From: Methylobacterium sp. Leaf117
Lineage (GTDB): Bacteria; Pseudomonadota; Alphaproteobacteria; Rhizobiales; Beijerinckiaceae
Reading direction: 5' to 3'
Assembly (NCBI RefSeq): GCF_001422985.1
Contig: NZ_LMNL01000006.1
Span: forward strand, 1 to 64,000
Length of the DNA stretch: 64,000 nucleotides
Positions within the stretch are counted from its first letter, which is position 1. Each line of letters opens with the position of its first letter. Shown piece after piece: positions 50,966-61,141 of the stretch. The notes beneath the pieces were generated by a model, which worked only from the letters and a program-made list of their open reading frames with translations, was not told the DNA's origin and did no database searches. The position numbers and the translations under genes were made by a program.

Positions 50966-51695
50966 CCTGCGCCTCGCGCACCACCCGGGCGGCGATGTCG
51001 TGGGCCAGCGGACGGCCGCCCCGCTCACAACCGAGGGCGTCGCGGGTATCGCGGATGTCGGCTGCAGCCCCCTGCGCGATCAGCGCGGCGACCTGGGGAC
51101 CGAGGGGCCGTGTGGGATCGAGAACCGCCTGCACGGCACCGGTCTGGACCATGTTGTCGAGGCCGGGGGCGAAGACCGGCGTAGCGCGAGCCATCTCTTC
51201 CAGCTTCTCCAGGGGCAGCTTGGTGACGCGGGCCACCGAGGGCAGATCCATCACGCTCGGATGGGCGCCGGGCAGGGCCACGAGCACGCGGGTGGCGAGC
51301 GCGGTGGCGATGAAGGCGCCGGCCGCGCTGTGGCCGTAGAGCAGGCCGATGGTCGGATGGCCTTGCGCGTCGGCCAGCAGCAGCGCCTTGGCCAGATGGG
51401 CGAGATACTCGTTGAGGCCGAGCAGTTCGTCGCGCCGGCTCATGCGCTGGCTGTCGGAATCGATCAGGACGAGGATCGGCGTCTCGCCGCCGGCCCGCAC
51501 CACGTCGAGGACGCGCCCCGCCAGGTGGCAGGCGCCCTCGATCCCGAGGGCCGTGTTCCCGTCGATGCCGACCACGGCGATCCGGCCGGCCCCGAGAGGA
51601 CCATCCCCGGTGATCAGACCGTCCGACACCGTGACGGCGTGGCCCGCGGGAAAGAGCGCGGCGAGGATCGCCTCGAGGGCCATCTTATCGGGCAT
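50958..51695 (-). CDS. mdcE: malonate decarboxylase subunit gamma (MdcE)
   Basis: The 245-aa carboxyltransferase-fold subunit pairs with MdcD to decarboxylate malonyl-S-ACP. Family segments include VVGIDGNTALGIEGA, LVLIDSDSQRMSRRDELLGL, GLLYGHSAAGAFIA and LPSVARVTKLP. It overlaps mdcD by 11 bases and mdcG by eight, so the three are translationally coupled. Confidence 0.9.
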   Translation of the reverse strand: MPDKMALEAILAALFPAGHAVTVSDGLITGDGPLGAGRIAVVGIDGNTALGIEGACHLAGRVLDVVRAGGETPILVLIDSDSQRMSRRDELLGLNEYLAHLAKALLLADAQGHPTIGLLYGHSAAGAFIATALATRVLVALPGAHPSVMDLPSVARVTKLPLEKLEEMARATPVFAPGLDNMVQTGAVQAVLDPTRPLGPQVAALIAQGAAADIRDTRDALGCERGGRPLAHDIAARVVREAQGA

Positions 51696-52620
51696 GGTGC
51701 GGCTCCTCCGGCAGGCGGGCGAGCAGGGCGTCGAAGCCCTCGGTGGTCAGGCCCGGCACGGCGGCGGGGTCGGCGATGCCGAGGCCGCCCCAGATCTCGG
51801 TGGCGTCCCGGGCATCACCGAAGCGGTCGAGGCGGGCTTCCAGGCGGGCCTGCTCGGCTTCGAGCGTGGCGAGGTCGAAGGAGGGGGCTGCCGGGATCGC
51901 CGCCAGGACGGCCTTGCGGAACGCCCCGATGGTGTCGTCGACGAAGGCGTCGGCGGCGCCGATGAGACGCCGGTGCTTGCCGCCCATGGTGCGCCACACC
52001 AGCGCCCGGTCGCGGGAATCGAATTCCTCCGCCCCCCGGTTGGTCTCGATCACCTCGGGACCGGAGACGCTGAGGCGCCCGCCCTCGGAGATGACGAGGC
52101 GCGCGCAGGTGCCGGCGATGAGCCCGCCGCCACCGTAGCAGCCGGCCCGGCCGCCGATCAGCCCGATCACCGGGATGCCGGCGGTACGGACCTGCGTGAT
52201 CGCCCGCATGATCTCCGCGATGGCGGTCTCGCCGGCATTGGCTTCCTGCAGGCGCACGCCGCCGGTATCGAACAGGATCAGCACGGCGGCCGGCTTCACG
52301 GCCAGCGCCGCCCGCAGCAGGCCGACGAGCTTGGCGCCGTGGATCTCGCCGAAGGCGCCTCCCATGAAGCGGCCCTCCTGGGCGGCGATCAGCACGGGTC
52401 GCTCTTCGAGCAAGCCGCGCCCGACGATCATCCCGTCGTCGAAGGCGCGCGGCAGGTCGAACAGCGGCAGGTGCGGGCTCATCATCCGCTGCTCGGGGCC
52501 GATGAATTCCTGGAACGTGTCCGCGTCGAGGAGACCCGCGAGGCGGGCGCGGGCGCTGGCCTCGTACCAGCTCTGGTCGAGCGGAGAGGTGGAGAGAGAG
52601 ACGGGTTTGAAATCCATCAC
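51685..52620 (-). CDS. mdcD: malonate decarboxylase subunit beta (MdcD)
   Basis: The 311-aa carboxyltransferase-fold subunit forms the decarboxylating pair with MdcE and releases CO2 from malonyl-S-ACP. It shows SWYEASARARLAGLLD at the start, GGAFGEIHGAKLVGLL, LFDTGGVRLQEANAGE and GLIGGRAGCYGGGGL, all family hallmarks. Length is typical. Its ATG overlaps the mdcC stop by four bases. Confidence 0.92.
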   Translation of the reverse strand: MMDFKPVSLSTSPLDQSWYEASARARLAGLLDADTFQEFIGPEQRMMSPHLPLFDLPRAFDDGMIVGRGLLEERPVLIAAQEGRFMGGAFGEIHGAKLVGLLRAALAVKPAAVLILFDTGGVRLQEANAGETAIAEIMRAITQVRTAGIPVIGLIGGRAGCYGGGGLIAGTCARLVISEGGRLSVSGPEVIETNRGAEEFDSRDRALVWRTMGGKHRRLIGAADAFVDDTIGAFRKAVLAAIPAAPSFDLATLEAEQARLEARLDRFGDARDATEIWGGLGIADPAAVPGLTTEGFDALLARLPEEPHHAR

Positions 52621-52928
52621 GGCATCTCCATCAGGCGCGCGCCCTGGGCGAGGCGCAGGGACACGGTGTCGGGGCGCGCGCCCCCGTCGTTGATGGTGAT
52701 GGTGAGCCCGCCGGGCTGCCGGCGCGCCACGAAATCCGCCACCACGGCGGCCCAGACCGCCCCGTAACCGGCGATCGCGGTGTCGATCTCGACGCGGCAG
52801 GCATCGGGCGCGAGATTGCGCTCCAGCAGCACTTCGAGGTTGCCGGAGGCGACGACCCCGGTGATCGCGCTGGCCCGGGTGCCGGGGAGCGCCGTACGGG
52901 TGGCGTGGCGGAAGCTCAGTTTCTCCAT
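52617..52928 (-). CDS. mdcC: malonate decarboxylase acyl carrier protein, subunit delta (MdcC)
   Basis: The 103-aa acyl carrier carries the phosphoribosyl-dephospho-CoA arm to which acetyl and malonyl groups attach. The segment GVVASGNLEVLLE (Ser near residue 29) matches the attachment site of MdcC/CitD carriers. The C-terminal VSLRLAQGARLMEMP is also typical. I start at ATG 52928; a longer open frame upstream runs into mdcA. It begins 13 bases after the mdcA stop. Confidence 0.9.
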   Translation of the reverse strand: MEKLSFRHATRTALPGTRASAITGVVASGNLEVLLERNLAPDACRVEIDTAIAGYGAVWAAVVADFVARRQPGGLTITINDGGARPDTVSLRLAQGARLMEMP

Positions 52929-52941
52929 CGGCGAACCCTCC

Positions 52942-54588
52942 TCACCAGTTCCGGAACTTGGCCGGGGGCTCGTAGAGACCGCCCGACCAGTGCACGAGGT
53001 CCTTGATCGAGCGCGCCGCGAGCAGCGAGCGGTCGGCGTCGAGGGGCTCGATGCCGAGGTCTTCCGGCCGCTGGATGATCTTTCGCGCGCGCAACGCCTC
53101 GACCATCGCGTGATCGCGGCCCCGGCCCACATCGGTGTAGCCGGCGACCCCGCGGATCGCCTGCTCGCGCTCGTCGAGGGTCCGGCACAGCAGCAGGTTG
53201 GCGATGCCCTCCTCGGTAACGATGTGGGTGACATCGTCGGCGTAGACCATCACGGGGGCGAGTTCGAGGTTGAGCTTTCTGGCCAGTTCCAGGGCGTCGA
53301 GACGCTCCACGAAGGCCGGCACCAGCTTGTCGCCGAAGGTTTCGACGAGTTGCACCACGAGCTTGCGTCCGCGCCGCAGGGCCGGATCACCGGTGCCGCC
53401 GGCCTCGCGACCCGCCTTCATCCAGGTGTCGGAGGGATGGCGCCGGCCGTGCGGGTCCGAGCCCATGTTCGGCGCACCGCCGAAGCCCGCCACTCGGTTG
53501 GTGGTCACGGTGGAGGAATGGCCCTGGAGATCGATCTGCAGGGTCGAGCCGATGAAGAGGTCGCAGGCATAGAGCCCCGCCGTCTGGCAGAAGGCGCGGT
53601 TCGACCGGAGAGAGCCGTCGGAGCCGGTGAAGAACACGTCCGGCCGGGCACGGATGTAATTGTCCATGCCCACTTCGGACCCGAAGCAGTGGATCTGCTT
53701 CACCCAGCCGGATTCGATGGCCGGGATCAGGCTCGGATGCGGGTTGAGCGCCCAGTGGGTCGCGATCCGACCCTTCAGGCCGAGGCGTTCGCCGTAGGTG
53801 GGCAGCAGCAATTCGATGGCCGCTGTGCCGAAGCCGATGCCGTGGTTGAGGCGGCGGATGCCGTACGCGGCATAGATGCCCTTGATCGCCATCATGGCCA
53901 TCAGGATCTGCGTCTCGGTCACCGCCGCCGGGTCGCGGGTGAAGAGCGGCTCGACGTAGAACGGCGTGTCGGCCTCCACCACGAAGTCGACCCGATCACC
54001 CGGGATGTCGACGCGCGGCACCCGGTCGACGATGTCGTTCACCTGCGCCACCACCACGCCGTTCTTGAAGGCGGTCGCCTCCACCACGGTGGGCGTGTCC
54101 TCGGTGTTGGGGCCGGTATAGAGGTTGCCGTCCCGGTCGGCCGAAACGCCCGCGATCAGGGCCACGTTCGGCGTGAGGTCGACGAAGTAGCGCGCGAACA
54201 GTTCGAGGTAGGTGTGCACCGCCCCGAGTTCGATCTGGCCGCCATACAGCATCTTGGCGATGCGGGCGCCCTGGGGGCCGGAATACGAATAGTCGAGCCG
54301 CTTCGCGATCCCCTGTTCGAAAACATCGAGATGCTCGGGCAGCACGATGCCGGACTGCACCATGTGCAGGTCGTGGACGCGGGCCGGATCGCAGGCGGAC
54401 AGGCCGCGGGCGAGGCAATCGGCCTGCTTCTGGTTGTCGCCCTCCAGGCAGACCCGGTCGCCCGGCTGGAGGATCGCCTCGAGGAGGTCGACGACCCGGG
54501 ACGCCGGCACGACCTTGCCATCCGCGTGCGGCCGTGCCCGTTCCAGGCGCGCCTCGCGGATGTCGCGCTCCTTCTGCCACTGGCTCAT
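52942..54588 (-). CDS. mdcA: malonate decarboxylase subunit alpha (MdcA, acetyl-S-ACP:malonate ACP transferase)
   Basis: The 548-aa transferase swaps acetyl for malonyl on the ACP arm, starting each catalytic cycle. Family segments include KVVPASRVVDLLEAILQPGD, VCLEGDNQKQADCLA, LDYSYSGPQGARIAKMLYGG and VTTNRVAGFGGAPNMGSDP. Length matches MdcA. It is the first gene of the operon. A GTATAC operator core lies 31 bases upstream of its start, in the gap shared with the divergent GntR-family gene. Confidence 0.94.
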   Translation of the reverse strand: MSQWQKERDIREARLERARPHADGKVVPASRVVDLLEAILQPGDRVCLEGDNQKQADCLARGLSACDPARVHDLHMVQSGIVLPEHLDVFEQGIAKRLDYSYSGPQGARIAKMLYGGQIELGAVHTYLELFARYFVDLTPNVALIAGVSADRDGNLYTGPNTEDTPTVVEATAFKNGVVVAQVNDIVDRVPRVDIPGDRVDFVVEADTPFYVEPLFTRDPAAVTETQILMAMMAIKGIYAAYGIRRLNHGIGFGTAAIELLLPTYGERLGLKGRIATHWALNPHPSLIPAIESGWVKQIHCFGSEVGMDNYIRARPDVFFTGSDGSLRSNRAFCQTAGLYACDLFIGSTLQIDLQGHSSTVTTNRVAGFGGAPNMGSDPHGRRHPSDTWMKAGREAGGTGDPALRRGRKLVVQLVETFGDKLVPAFVERLDALELARKLNLELAPVMVYADDVTHIVTEEGIANLLLCRTLDEREQAIRGVAGYTDVGRGRDHAMVEALRARKIIQRPEDLGIEPLDADRSLLAARSIKDLVHWSGGLYEPPAKFRNW

Positions 54589-54618
54589 CGGATCGGCTCC
54601 CGAACTCTAACCCGCTTC

Positions 54619-54624
54619 GTATAC
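54619..54624. promoter_or_regulatory. GTATAC operator core near mdcA
   Basis: TTCGTATACATG (54616-54627) centres on GTATAC. The MdcY site recalled from Acinetobacter is ATTGTATACAAT, which shares the core. It lies just upstream of the mdcA start. Confidence 0.55.
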
Positions 54625-54711
54625 ATGATAACGCGAATTCCGGCCATCGATATCCCAAACCAGAGGAAAACGACTTCGTGACGTCATCTGACGTGCTATA
54701 GCGGCTCCTCC

Positions 54712-54717
54712 GTATAC
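54712..54717. promoter_or_regulatory. GTATAC operator core near the GntR-family gene
   Basis: CTCCGTATACGCAG holds the second GTATAC, 37 bases before the regulator start, which suggests autoregulation. A separate palindrome TGACGTCA lies between the two cores at 54679-54686. Confidence 0.55.
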
Positions 54718-54754
54718 GCAGTCGGGCACCGCCCGGCCTCCGCGAGGCGACCCG

Positions 54755-55435
54755 ATGGACGAACACGGAACGGAACGCGGACTCCTGTCGGACCAGATCC
54801 GCAACGCGCTCACCGACGAGATCGCGGCCGGTCGTCTGGCTGCCGGCACCGCCCTCGACGAGCAGGATCTGGCCGACCGCTTCGGCGCTTCGCGCACCCC
54901 CGTGCGAGAGGCGCTTCGGCAGCTGGCGTTCAACGGGCTGGTCGAGCTGCGCCCCCGCCGGGGCGCCGTGGTCACGCGCATGACGCCCGAGCGGATCATG
55001 GACATGTTCGAGACCACCGCCGAGTTCGAGGCGATGTGCGTGCGGCTCGCCACCTACCGGATGACGCCGCTGGAGCGGAGCCACCTGATGGACCTGCACG
55101 CGCTCTCCGGTGCCATGGTGGCGGCCGGCGATGTCGACGCCTACGACAGCCTGAACCGCAGCTTCCACGAGGCGCTCTACGGCGCGACGCATAACGGCTT
55201 CCTGAAGGAGCAGGCGTTGGCGCTCCGCACCCGCCTGTCGGGCTTCCGCCGGACGCAGCTGCGCCACGGCGACCGCATCCGCGGCTCGCGCGAGGAGCAC
55301 GGAGCGATCCTGGCGGCGATCGCGGAGGGCGACGGCGAGGCGGCGGCCCGGCGCATGCGCGCTCACATGCTCAATGCCGCCAGCGCCCTGCGCCACTACA
55401 TCGACGCTCACTCGGACGCCCACTCCGACGCGTGA
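54755..55435 (+). CDS. mdcY: GntR-family (FCD domain) regulator of malonate use, MdcY-like
   Basis: The 226-aa regulator has a winged HTH (LSDQIRNALTDEIAAGRLAA, FGASRTPVREALRQLAFNGL, RPRRGAVV) and a helical FCD effector domain (MFETTAEFEAMCVRLA, NRSFHEALYGATHN, EEHGAILAAIAEGD). It is divergent from mdcA with GTATAC cores in the gap. By analogy with MdcY it represses mdc genes until malonate is present. The C terminus ends in a duplicated DAHS block. Confidence 0.85.
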   Translation: MDEHGTERGLLSDQIRNALTDEIAAGRLAAGTALDEQDLADRFGASRTPVREALRQLAFNGLVELRPRRGAVVTRMTPERIMDMFETTAEFEAMCVRLATYRMTPLERSHLMDLHALSGAMVAAGDVDAYDSLNRSFHEALYGATHNGFLKEQALALRTRLSGFRRTQLRHGDRIRGSREEHGAILAAIAEGDGEAAARRMRAHMLNAASALRHYIDAHSDAHSDA

Positions 55436-55633
55436 TGCGTCAGGCGCATGAAGAACGGCAAGAGCGAGGGCAGAAATGCGCCCGGCACATGCAACGGGTG
55501 CTGCAGCGCACGCTGTCCTCGAAAAGCCCGGCCTATATCGAGACTGTACCAAGAAGAACGGCCCCCGGACATCCTGAGCTTGATCCAGGATCGTTTGACG
55601 GAGACCGGACCTGTACATCTGGATACTAGAGCT

Positions 55634-55900
55634 ATGAACACCCGCCTTGCTTCCGCCGCCGTCGCCCTCGTCCTGACCCTCGGCGCCCCCGCCACATCCG
55701 CCCTCGCGCAGAGCTACAACGCCCCGGCCGGCATCCCCGCCGCCGCCGCGCCCGGCAGCCGCGTCGTCGGCGCCTTCGATGACGTGACCACCGGCTCGCT
55801 CGGCCGCCGCGCCGACGACTCGGCCAAGGCCGGCAACGCCGAGCAGAACAACAAGCCGACCGCCAATTACGGCACCACCTCGGGCGGCCCGGCCTATTGA
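55634..55900 (+). CDS. small exported protein, 88 aa
   Basis: The product has a clear signal peptide (LASAAVALVLTLGAPATSALA, cleaved before QSYNAP near residue 26 if typical). The mature part is short, Ala/Gly/Asn-rich and probably disordered, ending YGTTSGGPAY. I do not recognise a named family; similar short exported proteins ending in SGGPAY are common in Methylobacterium as far as I recall. I start at ATG 55634 because the signal peptide begins there. A strong hairpin terminator follows after 20 bases. Confidence 0.65.
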   Translation: MNTRLASAAVALVLTLGAPATSALAQSYNAPAGIPAAAAPGSRVVGAFDDVTTGSLGRRADDSAKAGNAEQNNKPTANYGTTSGGPAY

Positions 55901-55920
55901 GGGCCGCGCAACACCTGAGC

Positions 55921-55954
55921 TGACAAAGGCGGGGCGCGAGCCCCGCCTTTGTCA
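55921..55954. terminator. strong hairpin terminator, probably bidirectional
   Basis: A 15-base perfect stem (55921-55935 with 55940-55954) closes a GCGA loop; the stem ends in AAAGG/CCTTT. It lies between the exported-protein gene and the end of the convergent cox operon, so it can serve both. Confidence 0.85.
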
Positions 55955-55984
55955 TAGGGACGCGATCTCCTCCGGTGGCGCGCT

Positions 55985-56311
55985 TCAGCGCGCGAGGTAA
56001 TCGGTCAGCGTCATCCCGAACAGAATCGCGACCCAGAAGAAGCCGACCCCGGCGAAGAGCCGGACCAGGGGCGCCTCGTGGCGGACCTCCATCGACACCA
56101 GGATGATGATCGCCGCCATCACGGCGACCACCGCGAGTTCGACGATCCAGGCCTGGGCGAAGGGCCGCGTGGCCCCGAGCGTCACGTTCACGGCGAGCAG
56201 GGCCAGGAGCGCCAGGAAGGTGCGGGCCGGCCTGCGCAGGCGGCTCCACAGGAGGGCGCGATCCTGGGGACCGAGAGCCTGGGGACCGAGAGCGTGAAAG
56301 GGGTTGCGCAT
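55985..56311 (-). CDS. cytochrome c oxidase subunit IV-like protein
   Basis: The 108-aa protein has three membrane helices (about residues 30-47, 54-75 and 85-105), as in the prokaryotic cytochrome oxidase subunit IV/CtaF-type proteins that follow coxC. It is the last gene of the act-cox operon, 10 bases after coxC. A perfect 15-base duplication encodes LGPQA-like blocks near the N terminus. The role is structural; assignment depends on context as the sequence is poorly conserved. Confidence 0.75.
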   Translation of the reverse strand: MRNPFHALGPQALGPQDRALLWSRLRRPARTFLALLALLAVNVTLGATRPFAQAWIVELAVVAVMAAIIILVSMEVRHEAPLVRLFAGVGFFWVAILFGMTLTDYLAR

Positions 56312-56321
56312 CGCCGTCTTC

Positions 56322-56983
56322 CTACCGGTTGACCACGTAGAGCACCGGGAAGGCGATGATCCAGATCAGGTCGATGAAGTGCCAGTACAGGCCGTAGACC
56401 TCGATCCAGTTCTGGTGCCGCAGCAGGAATCCGGGACGCGAGGCCTTCCAGGTGAGTCCGAGCAGGATGGCGATGCCGGTGACGAGATGGACCGCGTGCA
56501 GTGCGGTCGCCACGTAATAGAGATTGACGAAGAGCCGCGTCGCCGGCTGTTCGGCCAGCGCATAGGGCCGGCGGGCCAGGAAGGGCATCATGTGCTCCTC
56601 GTAATCGGCGACATACTCGTAGCCCTTCAGAACCAGGAACAGCAGGCCGAGGCTGGCGGTGGCGAGGAGGCAGCCGACCATCAGCCGCTGCAAGCCGAGA
56701 CGCGAGAGTTCGATCGCGGCCGACATGGTCAGGCTGGAACAGAGCAGCACCACCGTGTTGACCGCCCCGATCCAGAACTTGAGGTGCCCGGCCGCCGCCT
56801 GCACGGCCTCGGGATGGAGCAGGCGCAGGATCAGCGCCGTGAGGAACAGGCCCGAGAAGAGCAGGAGTTCGGTGAGCAGCCAGGCCCACATGCCGAGGGT
56901 GGCGGCATGACGCTGCTGAGCCACCGCGGCGAAGTGCTCGGCACGCGTCACGCCGACCGGGTCGGCACCGATGCAATCAGCGC

Positions 56984-56987
<4 letters not shown>
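56322..56987 (-). CDS. ctaE: cytochrome c oxidase subunit III (CoxC/CtaE)
   Basis: The 221-aa inner-membrane subunit stabilises the catalytic core. It has about five helices, with [45 protein letters not shown] and the His-rich [14 protein letters not shown], ending in [19 protein letters not shown], the family's C-terminal signature. The short five-helix form is usual for caa3-like operons. It overlaps coxA by the four bases ATGA. Confidence 0.9.
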
Positions 56988-58659
<1,672 letters not shown>

Positions 58660-58663
<4 letters not shown>

Positions 58664-59646
58664 CGGGGGGTTCCTCGAGACGTTTCCTGGGGCATGCCTT
58701 CGGCGACGCGATCATAGGATCTGAGGTAGCCGACGAGACGGTCGAGGTCGTCGGCCGGGATCACCCCGCGAAAGCTCGGCATCACCTGCTTGCCGCCGCC
58801 GGCGAGCCGGTTGGCGTTGGGGTTGAGGATCTTGGCCCGGATGTAGTCCTCATCCGCCGTGAGGGTGCGGCCATCGGCGAGGTGGACCGGGCGGCCGTAG
58901 AGGCCGGCGAGGGACGGCGCCTTCACACCCGCGACCGCGCCGTCGTGGCAGCCGGCGCAGCCATAGGACTCGTACAGGACGCGGCCCGCTGCCACGTTCG
59001 ATTGCTGCGCGCCCGCATGGGTGAGCCAGTGCTGGTACTCGGCCTGGGTCATCAGGGTCAGGTTGCCGTCCATGACCGAGTGGTCGGTGCCGCAATATTC
59101 CGAGCAGTAGAGCCGATAGGTCCCGGTGCGGTCCGCCTTGAACCAGATCTCCGTCGTCCGGTCGGGCAGGGCGGCGATCTGCAGGCGCAGGGCCGGCAGG
59201 TAGAGGGCGTGGATCACGTCCTGGCTGGTGATGCGGATGCGGACCGGCTGGTCGATCGGCAGGTGCAGGTCGTTGATCTCGGACTGGCCGGTCGGATGCT
59301 GGAACTTCCACATCCATTGGCGGCCCACCGCCTCCACCACCATGGCCCCCGGCGGCGGATGGCGGGACTCGATGAAGAGCTTGGCGCCCCAGCCGAAGAA
59401 GATCAGCGTCAGCCCGTAGGGGATCAGCATCCAGCTGATCTCGATCAGGAAACTGCGGCGCTCGTCGGTGCTGCGGTCGACCTGCTCGCCGGCCCGGTAG
59501 CGCAGGGCGAAATACGTGATGGCGAGGAAGACCGGCACCGTGAGGAGCAGGGTCAGCACCGTGAAGCCGAGGATGATGTGGTCGGTCTCGACCGCCGTGG
59601 CCGAGGCGGCCGGGGGCCAGAGCGCGAGGGCGGATTGGGCCTTCAT
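58660..59646 (-). CDS. ctaC: cytochrome c oxidase subunit II with fused cytochrome c domain (CoxB/CtaC)
   Basis: The 328-aa subunit passes electrons from its own heme c to CuA and on to subunit I. Two N-terminal helices (about residues 25-47 and 70-92) precede a periplasmic cupredoxin domain whose CuA site is [15 protein letters not shown]-terminal cytochrome c follows with CAGCH (near residue 236) and a distal Met in QVMPSFRG. The fused heme domain makes the enzyme caa3-like. I start at ATG 59646, which overlaps the upstream gene by four bases. No cleavable signal peptide is obvious. Confidence 0.92.
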
Positions 59647-60149
59647 GGCGCCGGGACCCGCGGGGGTTCCGGGTCGAAGGACCGGCCGGCCATCAGCGCC
59701 ATGGCCCGGTCGATCGGGATGCGGGCACGGGTGCGGGACGCGTCGAGATAGGCGTAGCCGGACAGGCGGCCGGCTTCGTCCGCCTCCTTCGCGTCGATAT
59801 CCGCATAGGGATCGGGCTGCAGGTTCGGGGGCGGCGGCCGGATCGCCACGATCTGCTGGGGGGTGAGCGGGGGCAGGGCGCGGCGCTGGTGGCCGAGGAC
59901 GACGTGGTCGAGAAGCAGGACCGCGCCGATGGTGGGGAGCACGGCGCCGGCGAGGCCGAGCATCACCCAGGCGGTCTTGCCGGCCGCGGCGTCGCTGTGC
60001 TCGTAATCCCAGTCCTGCGCCGGAGGTTCGGAGCCTGAAGCCTCGGCGGCGCGGGCCGGCACGGCGCCGGTGCGACGCAGGATCAGGCCGGCCAGGATCG
60101 CCGGGAGGAGGCCGAGGCTTGAGCGGCGGGTGTCGTTCGGCGCGCTCAT
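59643..60149 (-). CDS. unknown membrane-anchored protein of the act-cox operon, 168 aa
   Basis: I cannot assign a family. The protein has a signal or anchor helix near residues 12-26 and a membrane helix near 60-82 (TAWVMLGLAGAVLPTIGAVL). A Pro-rich stretch follows (IRPPPPNLQPDPYADI) and a C-terminal SGYAYLDASRTRARIPIDRA. The last segment recalls the 'W/Y-VD...IPIDRAM' tail of small proteins in similar respiratory operons. No heme CxxCH is present. It overlaps coxB and actF by four bases each, so it is surely translated with them. A role in joining complex III to the oxidase is inference. Confidence 0.75.
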   Translation of the reverse strand: MSAPNDTRRSSLGLLPAILAGLILRRTGAVPARAAEASGSEPPAQDWDYEHSDAAAGKTAWVMLGLAGAVLPTIGAVLLLDHVVLGHQRRALPPLTPQQIVAIRPPPPNLQPDPYADIDAKEADEAGRLSGYAYLDASRTRARIPIDRAMALMAGRSFDPEPPRVPAP

Positions 60150-61141
60150 GCGGGTCTCTCCGGGGCGAGGCGAGCGGGGTGGCGCAGAGCGGGATGGGAA
60201 GCGAGGCCGAGGGCGAGGCAGGCGACGGCGAATCCGGCGAGGCCATCCTGCCCCGTGACCACGAAGGCCCCGCGCGAAGCCGGGGTGACGAGCCAGGCCA
60301 TCTCGGCGCCATGGACCACGAGGGCGAGCCCCGCCAGGAGTCGGGTCGTCCACGGCCCCGGCCGCAAGGTCAGGAGGGCGGCGAACACCGCGACGGCTCC
60401 GCCCGCGACGCTGAGGGCGCGCCCCAGGAGGCCGCCGCGCGCCAGGTACCAGGACACCTCCGCGGGCAGGTTGGCGGACCAGACGACGAAGAACTGCACG
60501 AAGTGCAGGAAGACCCAGGCCGCCAGCAACAGGGCGAGCGGCAGCAGCCCGGCCTCGGGGCGCTTGCCGGGCGGTAGAACCAGAAGCGCCGCGGCAAGGG
60601 CCGCACCGCTCCAGGCCACCATCATGAGGAGGCCGATCAGGCTGGAGCCGAGGCGGGGGTCGAGGGCGGTGACGAGGTCGAAGCTCACGAGGGTCGCCAG
60701 CACGGCGTGCAGGCCGAGCACCAGGGCGACCGGTCCACGGCCGGCGGCGACCCGGAGACAGAGCCAGACCCAGAGGGCGAGGGCGGCGACGATCCGCGCG
60801 GCGAAGAACGGGGTGGTCAGCCAGATTTCGGCGAGTGGGGTCGCGGCGGGGGTTCCGCCGGCGAAGGGATAGAGCGCCGGCACCACCCCGACGAGGGGGA
60901 GGGCGAGGAGGGCCGCCACCGGCATCAGCCCGAGGCAGCGCCGCAGAGACGGGCGCAGGGACAGGAATCCTCGGGGCGCGAGCGCATCGAGGCCCGCCGC
61001 CAGGGGGAGGGCGCCCAGCGGCAGGGCCAGGAGGCCAAGCCACGCGGCGAGATAGGACGCCTGCCAATCGCCGAGACGGACGGCGAGGCCGAGGGCGGCA
61101 AGGCCGGCCAGGAGTGCGGCGAGCGAGCGGCCGGCGCTCAT
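60146..61141 (-). CDS. actF: alternative complex III subunit ActF
   Basis: The 331-aa inner-membrane protein has about ten helices and resembles the shorter NrfD-like quinol-side subunit ActF of alternative complex III (quinol:cytochrome c oxidoreductase). PLAEIWLTTPFFAARIV, WVFLHFVQFFVVWSANLP and WYLARGG are the recognisable parts. It would support quinol oxidation together with ActC. It overlaps actE and the 168-aa gene by four bases each. Confidence 0.85.
   Translation of the reverse strand: MSAGRSLAALLAGLAALGLAVRLGDWQASYLAAWLGLLALPLGALPLAAGLDALAPRGFLSLRPSLRRCLGLMPVAALLALPLVGVVPALYPFAGGTPAATPLAEIWLTTPFFAARIVAALALWVWLCLRVAAGRGPVALVLGLHAVLATLVSFDLVTALDPRLGSSLIGLLMMVAWSGAALAAALLVLPPGKRPEAGLLPLALLLAAWVFLHFVQFFVVWSANLPAEVSWYLARGGLLGRALSVAGGAVAVFAALLTLRPGPWTTRLLAGLALVVHGAEMAWLVTPASRGAFVVTGQDGLAGFAVACLALGLASHPALRHPARLAPERPA

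Noticed and set aside
55432..55629. 65-codon frame between mdcY and the exported protein
   Set aside because: No start signal, mixed composition and a short hairpin-like repeat inside; treated as intergenic.
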